Virus record (IMG/VR): IMGVR_UViG_3300002053_000078
Location: 1 to 21,792 of that record
DNA: 21,792 nt
Strand: one strand, 5' to 3'
DNA from: a virus
Of this stretch, positions 6,929-14,631 are shown one piece after another (within the stretch, counting starts at the first letter, position 1; the number at the start of each line of letters is the position of its first letter). The notes under the pieces were generated by a model that was given only the letters and a program-made list of their open reading frames with translations, was not told the DNA's origin and did not search any database. Made by a program: the position numbers and the translations under genes.

Positions 6929-9009
6929 GGCTTCATCCACATGAACGAGGCTTCGCGCTTCTGGTCGGTGATAAAGAACTCGGTGATGCGGTGCGCCCTC
7001 ACATAGTCGTTAACTGCCGGGACGACGCCCGTCCGGTGCGAGCGGTCGTAATCGTGGCCGGAAACGATGCCGCCCCGCTTGACTTTCCTGCTCCAGAGAA
7101 TCAGGTCAAGCATCACGTTGTCATAGTCATGCGCGGCGTCGATGTAGACGAAATCCAGCGAGCCGTCCGGCACGTCCAGGCTAGCCTGGATACTGGTCTT
7201 CTTGATGATGATTGCATTGTACGGCGCGAGCCGCTTCCGGGCCGGGCCTTCCAGTTTCTTTGACCAGGATGTGCCCCAGTGGTCCACGCACAGCAGCTCG
7301 CAGCCCTCGATATGCTGTAGCATGTATTCGGCGTGCTCGCCCGCTGCTACCCCGATCTCCGCACCCTTCCGCAGCCCCATCAGGCTGATGAGTTTGGACA
7401 CATCGCCCCGGTGCATACCTTTGACCCGTACCGGCGCGGGCAGGAACCGCTCAAGCCCGTAGTGCTTTCGCAGCAGGCGGCAGAGCAGCGATAGCATCTC
7501 AGGCTCGGGGTTCCAGCCCAGCTTTTTGATCATGTGCGGCGGGCTGCCCCAGTGCCCGATGTTCTTGACCGTCAGGTTGCTCTGCCCAGCGTAGTATTCC
7601 TTCTTGAACCGCCCGTCCTGGCTGAAGTTCTTGCCGTGCCGGATGTCCACATTGGGCCGCTCGGATTCATATCTGTGCGTTCGCACACCTCGATAGAGTT
7701 CCGTCGACGGCTGGGCGTCTTTGTCCAGGGCCTTCTGCACCTGTTCCATCAGGTACTCGCGGTAAGCCACGAGCTGCGATAGCGGCCATTTGCCCCGCGC
7801 TTCCAAGTATTCGCTCTGGCCCGGTGCGTAGTAGTAGCGGTTCTGGTTGTACTCGATGCGCTCTTTGATGTCCGGGATATGGGCAAAGTGGGCCGGGGAG
7901 TAAGCGACATCGTGCTCGCACAGATAGACGACCGCGCCCTCAGGTGCGGCCTGGAGGCCCGTCATGATCTGCTCATAGATGCTCCGGTTGCAGCGGGGCT
8001 TTGGCCCGACGTTGATGTTTGTGCCAAAGCTCATGGGCTGCTGGCTCACGCTGATGATCGGGATCTGCCCGCCGGTCACTTTGAGCAGGTTCTTCTGGCA
8101 GGCCCGCATCAAGGCCGGGTCGATATGGTGGTCGGTGTAGTAGACGATCACGCGGCCGGTCTTGAACTCATCGGCCTGGTACGCTTCCCAGCCCGGCACC
8201 GGGGCGAACTTCTGGATGATCCAGGAGAAGGGCCGCGTTTGGTGCTCGAATGCGTTGTCGTTGAAGTAGTAGTTTTCCCGCGTGTACTTGTGCGCCCGGC
8301 CCACCTTGCGCCCATCCATCGGGTACGTGAACCCGCCCTCATCACGCCGGAACCAGTGGGCTTGCCAGGCCCGCTTGTTGAGGATCTGCGTGCCGCCGCA
8401 GAGCCAGGTTCGCAGACTGACCTCGATGCCGACGTTGCCCCAGCTCCCCACGCCCTCATCGAGCAGCCCGATCCAATCGTTCCAGTCCCGCCGGGTGAAC
8501 CAGCACGACCCCTGCCCGGTCATCACCTCCGGGTACTCCAGTTGCGCCTCTGGCCGCTTCCGGTAAGCGTTCCAGTAGTGGCAGTACAGGTCCAGGCCGA
8601 TGTGCATAAAGTGCGTTTTGCCGCGCGGCTTGTCCTGCCAGGTGTGGACGTTCAGGCGGCGCATCTCGGGCAGCACGATTGCCTGCGGCGGGCAGTGGCC
8701 TTTGAGCACTTCGTCGTAGCCGCGACTCATCAGGGCGTGGGCGTCAATCTTCATCACGAACTCGCCGCTTGATTCCCGCACCCCGAGGTTGTACCCGGCC
8801 CGCTGGCCAATGGACTCGTCAAGCTCGATGATCTTGACCCTCGGGTCGTCGCTCGCCACCATTGGCTCCTGGCCGGGGCCATCAACCACGGCCACAACCT
8901 CCACGTCACCCGTCGCCCGTTCCAAGGCGCTGTCGATGGTCTGCTGGAAGTACGGCTCGCAGCGGCCCGGAATGATGACAGACACGCGCCCCGGCACCAT
9001 CTCAGCCAT
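6925..9009 (-). CDS. Three-domain transferase: GalNAc-transferase-like GT-A domain, uncharacterised GT-like domain, SAM methyltransferase
   Basis: A 694-residue protein. Residues about 5-250 form a family-2/27-type GT-A domain: RVSVIIPGR at the start, a DxH metal site (D89-A-H91 in VMKIDAH), then [17 protein letters not shown] at 190-206 and the His of QAHWFRR at 218. This order matches the DxH, the WGGEN-E-S-R-W-CGG motif and the metal-binding H-x-F-R of polypeptide GalNAc-transferases. Residues about 285-480 look like a second GT-A-like domain of unknown specificity ([31 protein letters not shown]). Residues about 540-690 are a class I methyltransferase of the Methyltransf_24 type ([37 protein letters not shown]). 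The start overlaps the Ser-rich protein gene. Its likely role is to add and modify sugars, possibly on the neighbouring Ser-rich virion proteins; this is inference. Confidence 0.8.
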   Translation of the reverse strand: MAEMVPGRVSVIIPGRCEPYFQQTIDSALERATGDVEVVAVVDGPGQEPMVASDDPRVKIIELDESIGQRAGYNLGVRESSGEFVMKIDAHALMSRGYDEVLKGHCPPQAIVLPEMRRLNVHTWQDKPRGKTHFMHIGLDLYCHYWNAYRKRPEAQLEYPEVMTGQGSCWFTRRDWNDWIGLLDEGVGSWGNVGIEVSLRTWLCGGTQILNKRAWQAHWFRRDEGGFTYPMDGRKVGRAHKYTRENYYFNDNAFEHQTRPFSWIIQKFAPVPGWEAYQADEFKTGRVIVYYTDHHIDPALMRACQKNLLKVTGGQIPIISVSQQPMSFGTNINVGPKPRCNRSIYEQIMTGLQAAPEGAVVYLCEHDVAYSPAHFAHIPDIKERIEYNQNRYYYAPGQSEYLEARGKWPLSQLVAYREYLMEQVQKALDKDAQPSTELYRGVRTHRYESERPNVDIRHGKNFSQDGRFKKEYYAGQSNLTVKNIGHWGSPPHMIKKLGWNPEPEMLSLLCRLLRKHYGLERFLPAPVRVKGMHRGDVSKLISLMGLRKGAEIGVAAGEHAEYMLQHIEGCELLCVDHWGTSWSKKLEGPARKRLAPYNAIIIKKTSIQASLDVPDGSLDFVYIDAAHDYDNVMLDLILWSRKVKRGGIVSGHDYDRSHRTGVVPAVNDYVRAHRITEFFITDQKREASFMWMKP

Positions 9010-11122
9010 TGCAGATCAAGCTCCCGAACGCGATGCTGTGGATACCGGCAGACGATATGATGGGCATGGCGATAAGCCCAGGCCCGGACGGGCTTGTAGA
9101 CGGCGACGCGGACTCGCTGGCCGATGGGCTTGCGCTCTCCGATGCGCTCTCCGAAACGCTGGGGCTGGCACTCTCACTCGCACTTTCAGACACCGACGGG
9201 CTGGCTGATTCGCTGACCGACGGACTTGCAGACTCGGACACGGACGGCGAGACGGACTCTGACGCGCTTTCGCTGGCGCTTTCCGAGACACTGGGCGATG
9301 CCGACTCGCTGGCGCTCTCCGAAACGCTGGGCGATGCGGATTCCGAGACGCTGGGCGACGCCGATTCACTCGCGCTCTCTGAGACTGACGGCGAGGCCGA
9401 TTCCGAGACAGACGGTGATGCGGACTCAGAAGCCGACTCGCTGGCACTGGGCGACGCCCCTGCCGATGGAGACGCGGACTCTGAGGCAGACTCAGAGACT
9501 GAAGGTGATGCCGATTCTGATACCGAAGGACTGGCCGACTCAGATGCGCTCTCTGACGCCGATTCAGAAGCGGACTCTGACAGTGACGGGCTGGCTGATT
9601 CTGAAACACTGGGCGAGGCCGACTCGCTGGCAGACTCCGAGACGCTGGGGCTTGCAGATTCGGAGGCCGACTCGCTGACCGATGGGCTGGCACTCTCCGA
9701 CGCACTCTCAGAGACTGAGGGCGAAGCCGACTCGCTGACGCTTGGTGACGCTGACTCACTGGCGCTCTCGGAAACACTGGGACTCGCGGACTCACTGACA
9801 CTGGGCGATGCGGATTCACTGGCACTCTCAGACGCCGAGGGCGAACCCACGAACCGTAGCACCACGTCTTCGACGTACTCAACCGGCGGGGCTGATGGCG
9901 ATGCTGACTCAGAGACACTTTCAGACGCACTCTCACTCGCTGATTCGCTGGCGCTTTCCGATGCTGACTCAGACGCCGATTCACTGAGGCTCGGGCTGGC
10001 TGACTCACTCGCACTCTCTGAGGCCGATTCCGACGCACTCTCAGACGCGGATTCACTGGGCGACTCAGAAGCCGACTCGGATGCTGACTCAGACGCGCTC
10101 TCTGAGACGCTGGGTGACGCGCTTTCACTGGCTGACTCTGAGGCTGATTCGGAGGCCGACTCGGACGCCGATTCAGACGCACTGGGGCTGGACCCGGTGT
10201 AGTCAACCAGCAGATATGCCGCGTCAACGTCTGTCTGGTCACTGCTGTTGTCGTGCTCGATCCGCAGTTCAGCCCCGTCCACCTTGGCCCAGGTGTTGAG
10301 GATGCCTGAGACATCGACGTTCCGCCAGCCCCACACACCATCCCCGAACGCCCCCAGCCCCGCATCCGTCCAGTCGGTTCCGTCCCACAGCAGGAAGCTG
10401 TCACGGTCCACGCCCGAACTTGACCGGCCGTAGACGTACAGGGTGACGCTATTCAGGGTGTCCGTGTAGGGCCGGGCTGTGTCAGCAAAGCTCCAGTTCC
10501 CCTCGTGCGCCTTCTTTGTCGCCGTCCACACGTAGTCCGTGGGCTGGTTCTGGGTGCTGAGGTACGGGCTGTCGCCAACTTCGGTCCACCCCGTATCCGT
10601 GGCGTCAAAGCCGTTGACCCACAGCTCTTCGGTCGGGTCGTCGCCAAACTCCTCGATGTCTGCCGCCAGCCGCGCAATCTCTCGCGCCTTCGCCAGGATC
10701 ACCAGCAACCGATCCTTGCGGTCTTCGGCTATGATGAAGTCAAGGCTTTGAGCCTTCTGTAGTTCGTGCGCCTCCTTCTCCGGCAGCGTGAACTCTGCCA
10801 GGGCCGGGCATTCCAGCTTCTGTCTCTGGTCCTTTGTGCAGGCCTGCGGGAACTCCGCACAGGCTCGAGGGCGCGTCTCATAGATGGCGCAGCCGCCGTT
10901 TGGGTCTTTGGCGCGGTAGAACCGACAGGGGTGTTTCGGCGCTTTCACCGTGTCGGTCAGGTAGAACCCGGATCTGCGCGAGTCAGCGTCGTCGATGTAG
11001 CTGACCGCATTCAGGATGTCCAAGCGGCCCTGTTTGGCCCAACGCAGAACGTCACTATAGGCGACGTTCACGTTGACCGCCCAGCAGCACCAGCCACAGC
11101 CCGCACACAGATGCGCCGTCAT
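9002..11122 (-). CDS. YkgJ-type cysteine-cluster protein with a very long Ser-Ala-Ser-Glu repeat stalk
   Basis: A 706-residue protein. The ATG at 11122 overlaps the upstream stop as ATGA; an upstream in-frame start at 11188 lacks such support. Residues 6-13 carry CxxCxxCC (CAGCGWCC). A matching set of cysteines follows at 66 (PCRFY), 78, 88 (RPRAC) and 95, as in the YkgJ/CxxCxxCC family thought to bind zinc or an iron-sulfur cluster. A helical segment (about 115-160) leads to a beta-sandwich-like domain at about 165-310 ([34 protein letters not shown]). From about residue 312 the chain is almost only S/A/E/P/V repeats. It ends in a hydrophobic, Gly-rich tail, [14 protein letters not shown] then [13 protein letters not shown]. 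It is probably an extended virion fibre or displayed protein, and the repeat could be an O-glycosylation acceptor. Function unknown. Confidence 0.8.
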   Translation of the reverse strand: MTAHLCAGCGWCCWAVNVNVAYSDVLRWAKQGRLDILNAVSYIDDADSRRSGFYLTDTVKAPKHPCRFYRAKDPNGGCAIYETRPRACAEFPQACTKDQRQKLECPALAEFTLPEKEAHELQKAQSLDFIIAEDRKDRLLVILAKAREIARLAADIEEFGDDPTEELWVNGFDATDTGWTEVGDSPYLSTQNQPTDYVWTATKKAHEGNWSFADTARPYTDTLNSVTLYVYGRSSSGVDRDSFLLWDGTDWTDAGLGAFGDGVWGWRNVDVSGILNTWAKVDGAELRIEHDNSSDQTDVDAAYLLVDYTGSSPSASESASESASESASESASESASPSVSESASESASESASESPSESASESASESASESASESASPSLSESASESASESASESASESASESVSESASPSAPPVEYVEDVVLRFVGSPSASESASESASPSVSESASPSVSESASESASPSVSESASPSVSESASESASPSVSESASESASPSVSESASESASPSVSESASPSLSESASESASESASESASPSVSESASPSVSESASESASPSAGASPSASESASESASPSVSESASPSVSESASESASPSVSESASPSVSESASESASPSVSESASESASESVSPSVSESASPSVSESASPSVSESASESASPSVSESASESASPSASESASPSTSPSGPGLIAMPIISSAGIHSIAFGSLICNG
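9086..9841 (-). repeat. Ser-rich repeat block 2 ([12 protein letters not shown]-type units)
   Basis: About 250 codons of S-A-S-E and S-x-S-P-S-V-S-E units, with many 8- and 12-residue phases. Every second residue is serine. Serine is written with mixed codons (AGC, AGT, TCA, TCC, TCG, TCT), so the protein repeat is far cleaner than the DNA repeat. Ends just before the hydrophobic C-terminal tail. The antisense strand is also open through the array. Confidence 0.9.
9896..10186 (-). repeat. Ser-rich repeat block 1 (mostly SASE units)
   Basis: About 97 codons, dominated by plain S-A-S-E tetrapeptides with occasional SPSVSE and SPSLSE breaks. It is separated from block 2 by a non-repetitive island (9842-9895) encoding [16 protein letters not shown]. 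The unit mix differs between the two blocks, which suggests that two arrays of separate history were joined. Confidence 0.88.
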
Positions 11123-12375
11123 AGCGTGCTCGTCACCCGGATCTGGACGAACCCCAGGCTCATGAACGGGGCCACGTAGTCCTGCCATGCGGCGGCAGCA
11201 CAGGCCGCTGCCGTCGCGCCATGCCGGTAGTCCAGGTCCACGTCATCCCCTGGGGCGTAGTTGTTTTGTAGCAGTTCGCATGTCACGGTGTCCGTGAACA
11301 CCATCTCGCTGATCATGTACTCGGTGGATTCCAGGGCCAGGCGCTCGGTGTCTCCTGCACCGGGGTTCTCGATGGCCCCTGTCCCTGTCCAGTGGTTGAG
11401 GAACGTGCGGATGTTGGTTTCCAGCACGCCGGTCACATGGCCCCAGCACACGTCACCCGTCGGCCCCGGCGAGGGTGATGCTGACTCGCTGGCCGACTCG
11501 GACGCGCTTTCGGATGCAGACTCCGACGCCGACTCCGACGCTGACTCTGAGGCTGATTCTGACGCGCTCTCTGAGGCTGACGGTGAGACTGACTCACTGG
11601 CCGACTCCGAGACAGATTCCGACGCGCTCTCTGAGGCTGACTCGCTGAGACTCGGGCTGGCGGATTCGGAGGCGCTTTCACTTGACCCCTCTACTTCTGC
11701 CAAATCCTCCAGTTCTGCTTGTGATAGCACATAGTCGAATATGGCGAAGTGGGCGTAACTGCCGTGCCAGCGTCCGGTTGACGTTGTAGAGGCACCCAGG
11801 ACGCAATGGGCGCTGTTCAGCGCGCCGCTCCAGCTCCCTCCGCACGCATAAGTACCTCGCGTGGTGTTAAAGTGATATGCTGTCTGGTTGCCCGATTTGT
11901 CCCATGTGATGCCCAGGAAAAACCAGTCAGTCGTCGTGGTCGTTGTGGGTGCGCCATTCCACGTCCCGCCGCGCATGACTTCTTTGGCGAGGTTATCCGC
12001 TCCGCCATTGGGCAGCTTATAGGACTGAATGCAGTTGTCTGCATCGGCCCCGATTCGGAACGGGTTCCGCCAGTTGCCATCGGTCCAGACGCCGCTGTTG
12101 GCAACCCTAACCCAGCAAATCAGCGAGCCCAGCTCCGTGTCAAACACACTCGCCAGCGTTGCCGAATAGACATCAACGTAGTCGTTGGTGCCATCTGCCT
12201 GGGGTGCGGTGCTGCCGTCACCGATGCCGGGGCCTGTCGGCCAGGTGGACACGTCGCTGCTGTAGGTGCCGTCCTGGTTGCTGTCTACATAGCAATTCGC
12301 AGTTGTGCCGCTGGCCTCATTCAGCGGCCAGTAGGCTATCGGGCTGTACCCCAGCACCTTGTTGATGTAGCTCAT
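11119..12375 (-). CDS. LamG-like lectin protein with Ser-rich repeat and unknown C-terminal domain
   Basis: A 418-residue protein in three parts. Residues about 5-228 match a concanavalin A-like LamG/LamGL lectin domain: [44 protein letters not shown] and the ending [21 protein letters not shown] are typical of that family. Residues about 230-300 are [11 protein letters not shown] repeats. Residues about 303-418 form a compact mixed domain ([60 protein letters not shown]) that I do not recognise; it may be the virion attachment domain. The start is 3 bases after the beta-helix gene stop. Likely role: a virion-surface lectin binding host or environmental glycans, held on a flexible stalk. There is no signal peptide, so it acts as a virion part or inside the cell. 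Confidence 0.75.
   Translation of the reverse strand: MSYINKVLGYSPIAYWPLNEASGTTANCYVDSNQDGTYSSDVSTWPTGPGIGDGSTAPQADGTNDYVDVYSATLASVFDTELGSLICWVRVANSGVWTDGNWRNPFRIGADADNCIQSYKLPNGGADNLAKEVMRGGTWNGAPTTTTTTDWFFLGITWDKSGNQTAYHFNTTRGTYACGGSWSGALNSAHCVLGASTTSTGRWHGSYAHFAIFDYVLSQAELEDLAEVEGSSESASESASPSLSESASESASESVSESASESVSPSASESASESASESASESASESASESASESASESASPSPGPTGDVCWGHVTGVLETNIRTFLNHWTGTGAIENPGAGDTERLALESTEYMISEMVFTDTVTCELLQNNYAPGDDVDLDYRHGATAAACAAAAWQDYVAPFMSLGFVQIRVTSTL
11472..11688 (-). repeat. Ser-rich SASE repeat between lectin and C-terminal domains
   Basis: About 72 codons of S-A-S-E / S-V-S-E units with two SASPS or SVSPS breaks, joining two folded domains. It is the same repeat type as in the downstream neighbour gene but only one fifth as long. 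The closeness of two arrays of the same type gives a route for recombination between the genes. Confidence 0.9.
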
Positions 12376-12378
12376 CTG

Positions 12379-13296
12379 CTACCAGCTCACGAGTTCGTCT
12401 GTCAGGTTGATGGCACCGTTATCCAGAAGCGCACCATCGTTATTGCCGTAGGCCACACCGTTCAGCCGGACGTTTGTCACGCCGTCCGCGAGCACATAGC
12501 CATAGGATTGCCACGCCGGATCTTTTGAGTCATAGCCATAGCAGCCCATGAGCTGTGTCCGGTCGCCGCCGACCCAAAAGCCTTCGGCCCTGGCCTCTGC
12601 CCGCCCGTTGTTATGGGCCACGCATCCCACAAAAAGATTGTCCTGTAGCACAATCTCGAAACCGACTCCATAGTTCTCTTCGGACTGGCAGTTCGTCAGA
12701 CAGGACTGAGCATAGAGCCGGAACCCGTTCGTGCCGTTCCAAAACGCCTTGCAGTTCGTCAGTTGCGCGTTCCAGCCCTCGACCGCGAGTCCATAGGTGC
12801 CGTTACCCCCGGCGATGCAGTTGACGTATTTCATGTCAGAGGCATAGTTGTAGAAGCCGCAGCCATCGCAGGTGTACACCTTGCACTGTTCGAGCATGGT
12901 TTCCCGAGCATCACCCGTTATGTGGATGCCGTTGCCCTTACAATGATGGACAACCACATTCGTCAGGAGATGGTGGGCGTCAGTCAGTGTGTGCGGGTGG
13001 CCATCGTCATTGTCAAGGAAGATGCCGTGGCCGCTACTCTGGCCGTCCTTGTTCCCATCAACACGGAGATCCCGTAACACAGTCAGGTCTACAGTCTTGT
13101 CGGCAAGCTCAATCATATTCGCGTTCAGGCCGTCAATGGCCCTGAGTACGGTCGCCCGGCCCTGGCCGCGCAAGGTGATCCGGCTCCTCAATCGGATAGT
13201 TGATTCAATCCAGAGGATTCCTTCGCCCAGTATGATCTCGCCCCCGAGCGGCAGCGCGTCAATCGCTGCCTGGATTTGATCGCCCCTTTCTATCAT
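12379..13296 (-). CDS. Right-handed beta-helix protein (pectate-lyase-3-like), putative fibre or glycan-binding protein
   Basis: A 305-residue protein when started at ATG 13296, 8 bases after the sulfotransferase stop and preceded by GGGG; an upstream in-frame start would overlap that gene by 58 bases. MIERGDQIQAAIDALPLGGE then IILGEGILWI is the classical opening of pectate-lyase-3-type beta-helices. Coils follow with recurring N/G/C turns about every 20-25 residues: NVVVHHCKGNGIHITG, KYVNCIAGGNGTYGLAVEG, QLTNCKAFWNGTNGFRLYA, NLFVGCVAHNNG, TQLMGCYGYDS. In phages such proteins are spikes that bind or cleave polysaccharides. I cannot identify catalytic residues. Its place among head genes suggests a head-associated fibre or a separate enzyme, not a tail spike. 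Confidence 0.78.
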   Translation of the reverse strand: MIERGDQIQAAIDALPLGGEIILGEGILWIESTIRLRSRITLRGQGRATVLRAIDGLNANMIELADKTVDLTVLRDLRVDGNKDGQSSGHGIFLDNDDGHPHTLTDAHHLLTNVVVHHCKGNGIHITGDARETMLEQCKVYTCDGCGFYNYASDMKYVNCIAGGNGTYGLAVEGWNAQLTNCKAFWNGTNGFRLYAQSCLTNCQSEENYGVGFEIVLQDNLFVGCVAHNNGRAEARAEGFWVGGDRTQLMGCYGYDSKDPAWQSYGYVLADGVTNVRLNGVAYGNNDGALLDNGAINLTDELVSW

Positions 13297-13304
13297 TGAC
13301 CCCG

Positions 13305-14207
13305 TCAATCCCACTCGTACCCGAGCCGCGTCACCCAGTCGGTCGGGTCGTGTTTTCGCCACAACTCCACATGCTCGGGCCGGAAGTGCTCCTTCCAGCC
13401 GCCCGTCTTGCCCTTGCGAAACGTCGGGCTGTAGGGCCGCGCATCGTCCGCGACTTTCAGCAGGTATTCCGTCGCCTTGTTCAAGTCCTCCTGGAAAAAC
13501 GTGAGCTTGAGCCCCGCTGCCCTCGCCGTCCTGCCGTAGACGTACCGGATTACGAGCTGCGCGGTGTCAAACGCCTTATGCCGCATGTCCTCGTACCGCA
13601 GGGACAGCGTCCAGGTGCTTTTGAGCCAGCCTGCGTACAGCTCCCAGCGTTCGATAAGCCCCGCCCACGGCCCGAAGCCTGCGATCACGGCCCCCAGGAT
13701 TTCGTCAAAGTTGTCGTCCAGATGTTCCCGGATCTGCTCTGCGCCGGGATGGAACAGGATGTGCCCATTCTCGTCCAGTTCGCGTTTCGCGTTCAGGATG
13801 TGATACACCTGAGATACCGCAACGTCGCGGAGATCCCGGTAGACGAACACATGGGCAATCCCGTTGTCCCACAGCTTCTGTTCGATGTCCTCACGGTGGC
13901 CGGTGTGCGCTTTCAGGTACGTCCCCGGCCGCAGCTTGTCGAGCCGGGCGAACAGTTCATCGGTGTCGCTCCACTTGGTCGTCCAGGCGAACCCCTGAAA
14001 GCTACCCGCCCACGGCCTCGGCACCCACGCCGGCCCCTGGACGAACGGCAGCGACCAGCACCAGAGCAGGTGTAGCCCCGATTTCGGGAACCCGTTCAGG
14101 TACAGTTTGGGCGCGAGCGGCTCGTCGGCAGAAGGCAGGGGAGCAGCCTCGCCCCCCTGCCCGTTGCCCTTAGGCGTCAACGATTTCGTCCACGCTGGCG
14201 AGATCAC
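13305..14207 (-). CDS. PAPS-dependent sulfotransferase
   Basis: About 300 residues with all main sulfotransferase family 1 landmarks in order. The 5'-phosphosulfate loop is GFPKSGLHLL (39-48, Lys 42). A KAHTGH segment (99-104) holds a His at the catalytic-base position of KTH-type enzymes. The 3'-phosphate site is VFVYRDLRDVAVS (120-132, Arg 124, Ser 132). YEDMR is at 205-209, and the C-terminal PAPS loop is RKGKTGGWKEHF (264-275). It should move sulfate from PAPS to a hydroxyl or amino group in the cytoplasm; the acceptor is unknown, perhaps a glycan on virion proteins. The start is uncertain: GTG 14207 overlaps the decoration gene by 38 bases, TTG 14180 is possible, and a stem-loop (14134-14161) lies in this 5' stretch. 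The folded domain begins near residue 33. Confidence 0.85.
   Translation of the reverse strand: MISPAWTKSLTPKGNGQGGEAAPLPSADEPLAPKLYLNGFPKSGLHLLWCWSLPFVQGPAWVPRPWAGSFQGFAWTTKWSDTDELFARLDKLRPGTYLKAHTGHREDIEQKLWDNGIAHVFVYRDLRDVAVSQVYHILNAKRELDENGHILFHPGAEQIREHLDDNFDEILGAVIAGFGPWAGLIERWELYAGWLKSTWTLSLRYEDMRHKAFDTAQLVIRYVYGRTARAAGLKLTFFQEDLNKATEYLLKVADDARPYSPTFRKGKTGGWKEHFRPEHVELWRKHDPTDWVTRLGYEWD
14134..14161 (-). other. GC-rich inverted repeat, possible attenuator or mRNA-stabilising hairpin
   Basis: Perfect 8-bp arms GGCAGGGG / CCCCTGCC separate a 12-base loop. The hairpin lies 8 bases after the decoration gene stop, at the boundary between the head core and the accessory island. No U-run follows on the transcribed strand, so a simple intrinsic terminator is unlikely. 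It could reduce read-through or protect the upstream capsid mRNA 3' end, or be chance in GC-rich DNA. Confidence 0.35.
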
Positions 14208-14622
14208 CGACCGATGCCGGCTTGTAGCGGGCGCGGTCGGCCAGGACTACAGCGCCCAGGTCTGCCGTGCCTGCCGTGCCGCCGATGGTCAGCACGCCGC
14301 GCAGGTAGCGGTATCCGTCCGCCATGTCCTCACCCCGCACGGTGACAACAACCTGCTTGTCACTGTCGGCGGCTGCCGCGAGCTGAGTGATAGACGTGAC
14401 GGCGGTCGCGGTGTTGAACGTGCCTGCCGTCGTCCCGGTGCCCTCCTGCACGTCAAAGTCAATCGTCGTGTTTGCGGCGACCGTGCCCGTCATGATGACG
14501 AAGGCCGCCTCATGATGCACGCTCATGTCAAACACGTCGGTCGTGACCGTGGCCGCAGTCGTGTAAGCCTCCGGGTCGATGGTGGCGACGATGGCCAACT
14601 GTTCTGATAGTCTCTCAAACAT
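14170..14622 (-). CDS. Putative head decoration / minor capsid protein
   Basis: A 150-residue, Thr/Ala/Val-rich, beta-type protein. It begins MFERLSEQLAIVATIDPEAY and contains DMSVHHEAAFVIMTG, TTIDFDVQEGTGTTAG and VVVTVRGEDMADGYRYLRGV. The pattern of paired strands with a YRYLRGVLTIG-like segment is common in small phage proteins encoded directly after the major capsid gene and often annotated as decoration or capsid-associated proteins. A strong Shine-Dalgarno (TAGGGGG, overlapping the capsid stop) lies 5-6 bases before the ATG, implying high expression. Position and expression signal support a capsid role; the sequence alone does not prove it. It is the last gene before the large accessory island. 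Confidence 0.55.
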   Translation of the reverse strand: MFERLSEQLAIVATIDPEAYTTAATVTTDVFDMSVHHEAAFVIMTGTVAANTTIDFDVQEGTGTTAGTFNTATAVTSITQLAAAADSDKQVVVTVRGEDMADGYRYLRGVLTIGGTAGTADLGAVVLADRARYKPASVGDLASVDEIVDA

Positions 14623-14631
14623 CGTTTCCCC

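Noticed and set aside
7879-8772. 297-codon plus-strand ORF
   Set aside because: It is antisense to the first and middle domains of the large transferase, with shadow-type composition.
9086-10186. CRISPR array or other non-coding tandem repeat
   Set aside because: There are no constant repeats with unique spacers; periodicity follows codons (12-, 24- and 36-base multiples) and the reading frame is fully open with a clear protein pattern.
9009-10202. Long plus-strand ORF of 397 codons rich in D-S-L-A-D units
   Set aside because: It is the exact antisense of the Ser-rich repeat. The GC-rich repeat lacks stops in several frames, so long shadows are expected; every other gene is on the minus strand and no plus-strand RBS or operon context exists.
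9016-10404. 462-codon minus-strand ORF rich in Arg/Pro/Ser overlapping the repeat
   Set aside because: It is an alternative frame of the same repeat and upstream domain, without recognisable folds, and the YkgJ/SASE frame clearly carries the protein signal.
11123-11188. Upstream start adding 22 residues to the YkgJ-SASE protein
   Set aside because: The extension overlaps the lectin gene and lacks features, while ATG 11122 makes an ATGA overlap and starts directly before the cysteine cluster.
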